Shown: piece after piece, positions 34,901 to 40,720 of the stretch
Layout: every line of letters starts with the position of its first letter
How positions within the stretch are numbered: the first letter of the stretch is position 1
Assembly: GCF_020907275.1 (NCBI RefSeq)
Contig: NZ_JAJJWI010000014.1
Location: 1-64,000, forward strand
DNA length: 64,000 nucleotides
Direction of reading: 5' to 3'
Origin: Pontibacter silvestris
GTDB lineage: Bacteria > Bacteroidota > Bacteroidia > Cytophagales > Hymenobacteraceae
Translations under genes and position numbers: made by a program
Notes under the pieces: generated by a model
Seen by the model: the letters and a program-made list of their open reading frames with translations, nothing else
Told to the model about the DNA's origin: nothing
The model's database searches: none

Positions 34901-35507
34901 CAATATTTACGCTATAGGCGAGATTGCTGAGTTTAAAGGAATGCTGTATGGTATTACGGCTGCCGCAGAGCAACAGGCAGATGTCGTAGCCAGGTACGTG
35001 AATGGCGACATTGCAAGCTACTATGAAGGCAGCACATTTATGAACATCATTAAAATACATGGGTTCGACCTTTGTAGTATTGGTTTAGCGGAAAGCCCGG
35101 ATGAAGAGAATTACGAAGAGATTGTCTTCATCGACAAAGCCAAACGCTACTATAAGAAGTGTATTATTCATCAGGACAGGCTGGTTGGTACCATACTCAT
35201 TGGTGATAAGAGTGAGTTCCAGGAGTTCCGCGAGCTGATCTCGAACAGGATTGAGTTGAGCGATAAGCGCATGCAGTTGCTGAGAAGCGGTAAAAAGCCG
35301 GAGCCTGTGTTGGGCAAGTTGGTTTGTAGCTGCAACAGTGTAGGCAGTGAAAACATCCGCATGAAAATAGCAGAAGGCTGTACCAATTTAAAACAAGTTT
35401 GTGCCGCTACAGGTGCTGGTACGGGCTGTGGCTCCTGCAGGCCCGAAGTAAAGCAGATTCTGGAAGATAGTCTGAAACTACTAGATGTGCTGGAGAAAGT
35501 AAGCTAA
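31983..35507 (+). CDS. nasA: Assimilatory nitrate reductase fused to NAD(P)H/FAD reductase and BFD [2Fe-2S] domain
   Basis: A 1174-residue fusion that reduces nitrate to nitrite. Residues 1-680 are a bis-MGD molybdoenzyme of the NasA/NapA type: an N-terminal [4Fe-4S] site (Cys14, Cys17, Cys21, Cys49), the molybdenum ligand Cys143 in NSRLCMSS, and molybdopterin contacts to the end. Residues about 705-1105 are a NirB-like FAD/NAD(P)H oxidoreductase (IVIIGAGAGAYGF, VIVGGGLLGLEMAASL). Residues 1115-1155 form a BFD-like [2Fe-2S] site (CSCNSVG ... CGSC). In Klebsiella the flavin reductase is a separate protein (NasC); here donor, relay and reductase are on one chain. The next gene starts 14 bp later. 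Confidence 0.93.
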   Translation: MSVNKPNNTFASTCCYCGVGCGVVVTKEKNGAVTVEGDKDYPVNKGMLCSKGINLQYTVNDKSDRLFYPQMRYNKNMPMQRVGWDEALQRTAAVFKTFIEKYGPESVAFYASGQCLTEEYYVINKLIKGFIGSNNIDTNSRLCMSSAVAGYKMALGEDSVPICYDDIELADCFFVTGANPAWCHPILWRRVEAHKAAHPEVKIVVVDPRATDSCASADLHLQIKPGTDVVLNHAIGRLLIENGDIDLDFIQNHSEGFEKYKEAVLERALSEAAQICGLREEDIQLAAQYIGNAKGFISMWTMGLNQSAVGVDKNLSLINLSLITGHIGKPGSGPFSLTGQPNAMGGREVGGLSNLLAAHRNLNNPVHRQEVQQFWGGTTISEKPGLTATEMFEALADGRLKAIWILCSNPLTSLPNARLAEEGLKKAKFVVVQEISSKPETLKYADVILPAAAWTEKEGTMTNSERRISYLSKVSEPPGEALPDAEIICRFAQKMGYQGFDYTRSADIYLEHARLTAGTNIDISGLSYEVLKEKRSVQWPYKANKNVEGPSRLFEDKVFYTPSTKAVIHPVPVAFRSERTDEDFPLILTTGRIRDQWHTMSKTGKVNKLKKHISQAFLEINPADAEHLQIAEDDLVVVNSRRGEVRVKAKLSASIKQGVVFLPMHWGKILGSDLNRANNVTSHVLDPTSKEPDFKYCAVNVQKYKKPFQRIVIIGAGAGAYGFVKSYRELNQDDEITIFSKEDFPFYNRVMLPDYISGQQEWEQLVKMKDSEEPEYNIRLLRGISVEKVDRENKFVVDSRGDKTEYDVLLMATGSRAAVPKNVPALPGIFTMRSRTDADNFKKHLPKESHVVIVGGGLLGLEMAASLREIGTKVTIIQRISRFLDRQLDPLGSELLREEMEDQGCDLYFNDEVQLYYGRSELTGVGLKSGRRIDCDAMIIAIGTVPNLELARDCGLDCKRGVLVNERLQTSDPNIYAIGEIAEFKGMLYGITAAAEQQADVVARYVNGDIASYYEGSTFMNIIKIHGFDLCSIGLAESPDEENYEEIVFIDKAKRYYKKCIIHQDRLVGTILIGDKSEFQEFRELISNRIELSDKRMQLLRSGKKPEPVLGKLVCSCNSVGSENIRMKIAEGCTNLKQVCAATGAGTGCGSCRPEVKQILEDSLKLLDVLEKVS

Positions 35508-35521
35508 AAACAGGAGAACGA

Positions 35522-37027
35522 ATGATTTATCATAAACCTACTATTAAAATTAACCTGGTCGGGGGAATAGTGTCTGCCGGAGATTTATACGATATTCTGA
35601 GTGCTGCTGAGAAAGCAGGTGTAGAAAACATCAGGTTCGGCAATCGGCAGCAGCTTTACTTTACGGTGGCTAAAGACAGACTAGAAGAGCTAAAGCAAGG
35701 CCTTGCCTGTGTTAATGTGTCTTATGAGCAGAATGAAGACAACCATCCTAATATCTTAAGCTCTTATGCCATTGAAGATGTGTTTTATACCTCAGAATGG
35801 CTCAGGGAAGGAGTTTATAAAGATATACTTGATTTGTTTGATTATAAGCCACGGGTAAAAATTAATCTGGTAGATAAGAACCAGACATTCTTTCCCTTCT
35901 TTACAGGTAATTTTAATTTTGTCGCCTCAGATACCAGCAACTACTGGTATCTGTATGTGCGGTTTCCTAAGACAAATATTATTTACAACTGGCCCTCTTT
36001 AGTATATTCTGAAGACATACCTGGTTTAAGTAAGCTGCTGGAGGAACTTATCTTCGCAAACAAAGATAAGTTTTATGACCAGCCTGCAATAGATGGTAAT
36101 TTGTTGCATAAGCAAGCTAGTGCGGAAGGTGATTTTGTGATACAGCCAATTTCCAATGCTTTAAAGTTGCCCGAGTTTAAGCTGCCTTACTACGAAGGCT
36201 TTAATCGTTACGGAAACAAAACCTGGCTTGGGATTTACCGCCGTGATGAGCTCTTCCCGCTGGCTTTTCTAAAAGATGTGTGTAAAATCTGCCTCCAGAC
36301 CCGGATAGGCCAACTGTACACTACACCCTGGAAATCTATTGTAATAAAGGGCATAGAATCCGTTGACCGTGACTTATGGGATAACGTGCTATGCAAGTAC
36401 CGCATAAATGTAAGACATGCTTCAAATGAATTAAACTGGCAGGTAGAAGATCTTTGTGAGTATGGTTTGAAATTGAAGAACTACCTTGTCCGTAAGTTTA
36501 ACGAAGAAGACATTAGAACTTATCGCTTGTGTTTTGCCATAAAAACACAGCCTAAAACTGGTCTATTTGGTTCTATTGTTATTCGGACGCAGCAGGACAT
36601 AGCTCGGGATACCCCTCTGGCAGAAGAGCATTTTGAGCTGCTATATACCAAGGGCTTTAACCCAAACTCAAAAGATTTTGTAAGCTTCAAGAAAGGAGTA
36701 CCCAAAGATGAGCTTGCTGCAGATTTGATTGAGCTTTGTAACATTTTCTATGAGCTACAGAGCAGAACAGACGTGGTATCAGTTCCTGTTTATTTGGAGG
36801 AAGATAATAGTATGAAGGCAGAGGAAAAGCAGTTGGACAAAGTGTATCAATGTAAACACTGCTTAACTGTATATGATGAGGAGTATGGTGATGAGCTAAA
36901 TGGGGTGGAGGCAGGTACTTCATTTGAAACTATTACAACCTATCATTGTCCGACATGCGATGCACCCAAAGAAGATTTTGCCCTGCTTAACGGAAAGCTT
37001 CGTGCTTATATCATAGATGAAGGATAA
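35522..37027 (+). CDS. Siroheme-reductase-like protein without cofactor cysteines, fused to a rubredoxin
   Basis: A 501-residue protein with two parts. Residues 1-430 resemble the repeated half-domains of sulfite/nitrite reductases (IKINLVGGIVSAGDLYDIL and, in the second half, WLGIYRRDELFPLAFL and YTTPWKSIVIKGI). However the C-x5-C and C-x3-C ligands that hold siroheme and the [4Fe-4S] cluster are missing. Residues 440-495 are a complete rubredoxin: Cys444/Cys447 (YQCKHC) and Cys476/Cys479 (HCPTCDAPKEDF), with the spacer YDEEYGDELNGVEAG. The fold similarity is my reading, not a search result. Placed 14 bp after nasA and ending in a terminator, it is probably an electron-transfer or assembly partner of nitrate or nitrite reduction rather than a reductase. 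Confidence 0.75.
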   Translation: MIYHKPTIKINLVGGIVSAGDLYDILSAAEKAGVENIRFGNRQQLYFTVAKDRLEELKQGLACVNVSYEQNEDNHPNILSSYAIEDVFYTSEWLREGVYKDILDLFDYKPRVKINLVDKNQTFFPFFTGNFNFVASDTSNYWYLYVRFPKTNIIYNWPSLVYSEDIPGLSKLLEELIFANKDKFYDQPAIDGNLLHKQASAEGDFVIQPISNALKLPEFKLPYYEGFNRYGNKTWLGIYRRDELFPLAFLKDVCKICLQTRIGQLYTTPWKSIVIKGIESVDRDLWDNVLCKYRINVRHASNELNWQVEDLCEYGLKLKNYLVRKFNEEDIRTYRLCFAIKTQPKTGLFGSIVIRTQQDIARDTPLAEEHFELLYTKGFNPNSKDFVSFKKGVPKDELAADLIELCNIFYELQSRTDVVSVPVYLEEDNSMKAEEKQLDKVYQCKHCLTVYDEEYGDELNGVEAGTSFETITTYHCPTCDAPKEDFALLNGKLRAYIIDEG

Positions 37028-37561
37028 CTCTCAGGTTTACCAGACTTTCAGAAAGCTAAAAACAGTCTTATGCAGCATTGCATAAGACTGTTTTTAGCTT
37101 TCTGAAAGTCTGGTTCTAGCAGAATAGGTTAGGTTAAGCTTTACAAAGGTCTAATATCCTTCCTTTTTTGTATGTTACCATTACGCTAAATTTTAGCCTT
37201 ATTTTTCTTGGTTCTGGCATGGCAGGTTATAAGGAGCTATTCTAAAGGCAAAAAAAGAACTATCTTTACTAATAGCCGTGTTGTGCAACAGAGTGCAAGA
37301 CTGCTTAAATAAGGAGTGATTTTATTTTTTGTTTCTTAGTCTGCTATAGTAGTCAAAGGAAAGTTGTAGTAGCAGTTGGTCTTTGCACATCCGTTGGTAA
37401 CACTGGCAGCACATATGCGTTAAGTAAATCATTCCTTTTTACGTGTGTTGCTGTGGCTAAAGGTGCAGTGATGACTGTTTAGGCTGTCTCTGCTTTGGGC
37501 AGCTGTTAATCCTCTTGCAGTTGTGCTTTTAACGACTTCTGTAAAATTTTATTTTTGAATT
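37028..37561. other. Intergenic region of 530 bp before moaA
   Basis: The left end holds the perfect inverted repeat listed separately. The rest (37115-37561) has no convincing frame, and I do not recognise a molybdenum cofactor riboswitch in it. A TATTTTTG at 37550-37557 resembles a -7 element but is too near the moaA start to be its promoter. Confidence 0.45.
37039..37114 (+). terminator. Terminator with perfect 36-bp arms after the rubredoxin fusion
   Basis: Arms 37039-37074 and 37079-37114 are exact reverse complements around the 4-nt loop GCAT. The inner 13-bp stem is followed by TTTTT, which makes a workable terminator, but pairing then goes on for another 18 bp (AGCTTTCTGAAAGTCTGG). 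It ends the nirB-to-rubredoxin gene run and separates it from moaA. Confidence 0.8.
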
Positions 37562-38512
37562 ATGATGAATCTGGGCGATGTATACGGACGTACTTTTAAG
37601 ACTTTACGGGTTAGCCTGCTAAGCACCTGTAACCTTGGGTGCGTGTATTGTACAGTGGGTGATGCTACTATAAATGTTGATAAGAAAGCCCAAACGCCTG
37701 CCGCTCATTTTCTAAAATCAATTGCCCAATTGCATGAGCAGCTTAATCTGGAAACTGTTCGCTTTACAGGTGGTGAACCTTTGCTGTACCACGACCTTAT
37801 CACTGTAGTTGAGGGTGTAAGGGAAATTGGTATTCCCCACATAAAAATTACGACGAATGCTTATTTACTGGATCGGATGGCACCATTGCTGAAAGAGGCG
37901 GGGCTGCAGTCTGTAAATGTGTCGCTGGATGCAGTGGATGAGGAAGCCTTCTTTAAGATGAGTAAGCGCCGCCATGTCGATCGGGTGCTAAAAGGAATTG
38001 ATACAGCTTTGAAGTGTGGCTTAGAAGTTAAACTGAATTCAGTGGTTCTGAAGGGGCTTAACCATGAGCAGATACTTCCTCTGCTGGATTACGCTTTCGA
38101 CCGGAACATACCTATCCGGTTTCTGGAAGTAATGGCAATGGGGCACCTGCATAACCAGGCAGATCAGTATTTATTTACTCAGGAAGATATACTTTTAACA
38201 ATAGCGTCTAAATATGACTTTATGCGGCTCCCGCGTAAGGTATCGGCTACGGCAAACTATTGGCAAACTGACGAGGGAAAAGTATTCGGTATTGTAGCCA
38301 ACGAAAGCGAGCCGTTCTGCCACGATTGTAACCGTCTGCGGCTAGATGCTCAAGGGAATATTTATGGCTGCCTTAGCAGTAATTTTCCAGTTTCGATTAA
38401 TAATATAGAAACTGAAGAAGAATTGGAGCAGAAGCTGAAACAGGCTATGAAGCAGAAGCAGAAAGTAAAGTTTACAGGAAGCGAACTAAGTATGCTTCAT
38501 ATTGGTGGCTGA
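37562..38512 (+). CDS. moaA: GTP 3',8-cyclase MoaA
   Basis: Radical SAM enzyme that starts molybdenum cofactor synthesis by rearranging GTP. The 316-residue protein has the N-terminal SAM cluster Cys23-x3-Cys27-x2-Cys30 and the second cluster Cys253, Cys256 and Cys270 (CHDCNRLRLDAQGNIYGC). The C-terminal Gly-Gly pair that inserts into the active site is present (HIGG). The start could be either of the two adjacent ATGs (37562 or 37565). It heads the moaA-moaD-moaE-rdx-mobA cluster and completes, with moaCB, the first step of the pathway. Confidence 0.96.
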   Translation: MMNLGDVYGRTFKTLRVSLLSTCNLGCVYCTVGDATINVDKKAQTPAAHFLKSIAQLHEQLNLETVRFTGGEPLLYHDLITVVEGVREIGIPHIKITTNAYLLDRMAPLLKEAGLQSVNVSLDAVDEEAFFKMSKRRHVDRVLKGIDTALKCGLEVKLNSVVLKGLNHEQILPLLDYAFDRNIPIRFLEVMAMGHLHNQADQYLFTQEDILLTIASKYDFMRLPRKVSATANYWQTDEGKVFGIVANESEPFCHDCNRLRLDAQGNIYGCLSSNFPVSINNIETEEELEQKLKQAMKQKQKVKFTGSELSMLHIGG

Positions 38513-38538
38513 TTAAGAGAAGCAGAAAGATACATATT

Positions 38539-38772
38539 ATGAAAGTACAGGTATTTGCAGCATTAAAAGATTATTTTGATAAAGAGTTTGAGCTGAAAGA
38601 AGATGTGGATAATGTCACTGAGTTAAGACAATATTTAACAGAACTTAATACGTCTGCTGGTAACATGCTTAAAACTTGTCGTTTTGCTATAGATGATGAA
38701 TTCGTAGATCAGAATTATCAATTGAAAGAAAACGATACCATTAGTGTTATACCGCCTAGTAGTGGAGGGTAA
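38539..38772 (+). CDS. moaD: Molybdopterin synthase sulfur carrier subunit MoaD
   Basis: A 77-residue ubiquitin-like protein that carries sulfur to the precursor on its C-terminal glycine. The chain ends in SVIPPSSGG, the required Gly-Gly tail, and starts with the MKVQVFAALKDYFD strand typical of MoaD. It lies 26 bp after moaA and pairs with MoaE encoded next. The adenylating enzyme MoeB that activates MoaD is not in the window and must be elsewhere. Confidence 0.93.
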   Translation: MKVQVFAALKDYFDKEFELKEDVDNVTELRQYLTELNTSAGNMLKTCRFAIDDEFVDQNYQLKENDTISVIPPSSGG

Positions 38773-38836
38773 CATCTTAAGGTAAAATATAATTAAGTAT
38801 ATGGCGAAACGTTTTTAGTATGCAGCTTTTACAAGT

Positions 38837-39310
38837 ATGAAATATATTTCAGAGACTCCTTTAGATATAGTAGGTCTTTTTGCTGATGCGCACCATCCGC
38901 AGGCAGGGGCTATTGTGTTGTTTAGTGGAGAAGTGCGGGATAACAACCTCGGAATGTCGGTAGATTACCTGGAATATGAAGCGCATGAATCTATGGCATC
39001 CAAAATGGTAGCTGCCATTCTGAATGAGGCCAGAACAAAGTGGCCGCTTGATATAGCTGTTGCCCAGCATCGAACTGGTAAGGTAGCTGTAGGGGAGTCG
39101 GCAGTGGTGGTAATTACGGCCTCTCCGCACCGTAGCGAAGCCTATGCAGCGAACCGCTATATTATTGATCGCATAAAACATGAAGTTCCTATCTGGAAAT
39201 GTGAGTACTTTACAGACGGAACTAAAAAGTGGGGCGGAAACTGTAACTGCCACGATGTTACAGGTGATGTTAACAAGCATGTGTATGAGTTCGATCAACT
39301 AAAAAGCTAG
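38837..39310 (+). CDS. moaE: Molybdopterin synthase catalytic subunit MoaE
   Basis: A 157-residue catalytic subunit that uses two MoaD thiocarboxylates to make molybdopterin. It shows GAIVLFSGEVRDNN, VDYLEYEAHESMA, AVAQHRTGKVAVGESAVVV and the C-terminal WKCEYFTDGTKKWGG, where the conserved lysines of the active site lie. It follows moaD by 64 bp and precedes the SelW-like gene by 12 bp. Confidence 0.95.
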   Translation: MKYISETPLDIVGLFADAHHPQAGAIVLFSGEVRDNNLGMSVDYLEYEAHESMASKMVAAILNEARTKWPLDIAVAQHRTGKVAVGESAVVVITASPHRSEAYAANRYIIDRIKHEVPIWKCEYFTDGTKKWGGNCNCHDVTGDVNKHVYEFDQLKS

Positions 39311-39322
39311 AGTTTTTTTACT

Positions 39323-39613
39323 ATGAAACCAGTAGTAACTATTGAATATTGCCCAAGATGCGGCTGGATGTTACGTGCAGCTTATATGGCACAGGAACTG
39401 TTAACTACTTTTACTGATGATGTACATGGCGTGTTAATTCAGCCTAGTGAGGTGAACGGGCGCTATAATATTAGGGTAGATGATGTGAAAATATTCGACC
39501 GTAAAGAAGAAGGGCGGTTCCCGGAAATTAAAGAACTGAAGCAATTAGTTCGGGATAAGGTAAACCCGGAGAAAAGTTTAGGACACTCTGACAAAAGTAA
39601 ACCATTACACTAA
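39323..39613 (+). CDS. Rdx/SelW-like thioredoxin-fold protein
   Basis: A 96-residue protein of the Rdx (SelT/SelW/SelH) family. The redox motif is YCPRCGW (Cys10, Cys13) right after the first beta strand, followed by WMLRAAYMAQELL and the RKEEGRFPEIKELKQLVRD helix typical of SelW-like proteins; the usual selenocysteine place holds Cys. Such proteins are thought to be thiol-redox factors of unknown partner. Its stop codon touches the mobA start, and it lies inside the Moco genes, which suggests a link with Moco synthesis or the molybdoenzyme; this is inference only. Confidence 0.85.
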   Translation: MKPVVTIEYCPRCGWMLRAAYMAQELLTTFTDDVHGVLIQPSEVNGRYNIRVDDVKIFDRKEEGRFPEIKELKQLVRDKVNPEKSLGHSDKSKPLH

Positions 39614-40186
39614 ATGGACAAGTTTCTTGGTGTTGTGTTAAGCGGTGGTGAAAGCAAGCGTATGGGGCGCGATAAGGGGCTGTTACCAATTCATGATACA
39701 CACTGGGCTAAATTTATTGAACAAAAGCTACTGGCACTCCAGATTCCCGTGGTTGTCTCTGTGAATTCTATGCAAGTAGAAAGCTATAGCAAGCTGTTTT
39801 CTGCTGAGCAATTAGTGGTTGATACAGTTGCCGTAGAAGGTCCTTTAAAAGGGTTGTTAAGTGTACACCAAAAGTACCCGGAGTGCGACCTTTTGTTGAT
39901 GGCCTGTGATATGATTGAGATGGAAACTTCTACTTTAAACCGCCTTGTTCAGGTTTACCAAGCTAACCCGTTATTTGATTTTTGCGTGTACCAGCAAGCA
40001 GAATTTGCTGAGCCTTTTGGAGGTATTTATACTTCGGATGGTTTAAAAAATGTAATGAAAAAGCTGGCTTGCGGTACACTAACTAAATTTAGCATGAGAA
40101 GTGTACTGGATACGGGGAATACTAAGCGGGTAGTTTTAGAACATACAAACAGAAACAGCTTTAAGAACTATAATAGTCTGCCATAA
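39614..40186 (+). CDS. mobA: Molybdenum cofactor guanylyltransferase
   Basis: Attaches GMP to molybdopterin to make the MGD form that nitrate reductases of the NasA/NapA type need. The 190-residue protein begins with the nucleotidyltransferase motif LSGGESKRMGRDKGLL (residues 9-24), then VDTVAVEGPLKGLLS and LLMACDMIEM (metal-binding Asp). The C-terminal part is shorter and less conserved, as is usual. It ends the Moco cluster and faces the response regulator gene that reads the other way. Confidence 0.9.
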   Translation: MDKFLGVVLSGGESKRMGRDKGLLPIHDTHWAKFIEQKLLALQIPVVVSVNSMQVESYSKLFSAEQLVVDTVAVEGPLKGLLSVHQKYPECDLLLMACDMIEMETSTLNRLVQVYQANPLFDFCVYQQAEFAEPFGGIYTSDGLKNVMKKLACGTLTKFSMRSVLDTGNTKRVVLEHTNRNSFKNYNSLP

Positions 40187-40274
40187 CGGTTTCTTTCAAC
40201 TTGCTAAGTTAAGCCAAAGGTTGTTCTTCTCCAGAAAGCTTACTTATATTTATATGATACTTCAGGTAATACTA

Positions 40275-40296
40275 AAAGCCCTAAATTACAGGGCTT
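40275..40296 (-). terminator. Possible terminator at the end of the response regulator gene
   Basis: AAGCCCT/AGGGCTT hairpin around a 7-nt loop, with an A-run on its left that would be a U-tract on the minus strand. It overlaps the last codons and stop of the response regulator gene. Confidence 0.5.
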
Positions 40297-40708
40297 CCAG
40301 TGAATTTGTTTTCCGGAACTTAATAACTTCCAGATCCTCCTGAGAAAGAGGTTTAGATATAAAATCTACCACTTCTTCATAATCATTAGCCATGTGAATA
40401 TCTCCCTTATCTAAAGAAGAAGAGAGCATGTACAACTCACACTTTGATCTTTTCTCTTTAGGGAGCATACGGTAAGCATTCAGAAAGTCCCAGCCATCTA
40501 AACCAGGCATGCTTATATCCAGAAAAATAATGTCAGGGAACTCACTCTCATTTGTTTTAATAGTTTCTTCCAATAGAGAAAGTGCTTCTTCTACAGTGTT
40601 GAAAATCGCTACATCCTCTGTAAACTGACTTAGTGTTATTAATCTTTCATTGATGAAATTTGTAATAACATCATCATCTATCAGCCACACTTTTTTATAA
40701 CTAAACAT
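40286..40708 (-). CDS. Single-domain response regulator, partner of the PAS kinase
   Basis: A 140-residue receiver-only protein. It has the acidic cluster LIDDDV (residues 9-14), the phospho-acceptor Asp65 in IFLDISMPGLDG, and the C-terminal ISKPLSQEDL with the conserved Lys-Pro. No output domain is attached. It starts 12 bp after the histidine kinase stop and should be its partner. It is similar in plan to the receiver at 13.1 kb, but the sequences are clearly different. Confidence 0.92.
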   Translation of the reverse strand: MFSYKKVWLIDDDVITNFINERLITLSQFTEDVAIFNTVEEALSLLEETIKTNESEFPDIIFLDISMPGLDGWDFLNAYRMLPKEKRSKCELYMLSSSLDKGDIHMANDYEEVVDFISKPLSQEDLEVIKFRKTNSLEAL

Positions 40709-40720
40709 CTTATTTACTTC

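Noticed and set aside
35522..37027. Reading the rubredoxin fusion as an active nitrite or sulfite reductase
   Set aside because: The siroheme/[4Fe-4S] cysteine ligands are absent, so catalysis of the usual type is unlikely.
37550..37557. TATTTTTG as the promoter -7 element for moaA
   Set aside because: It would place the transcript start at or inside the moaA start codon, and no -33 element is at a proper distance.
37115..37561. Molybdenum cofactor riboswitch before moaA
   Set aside because: I could not find the conserved core; the interval shows no stable multi-stem arrangement by eye.
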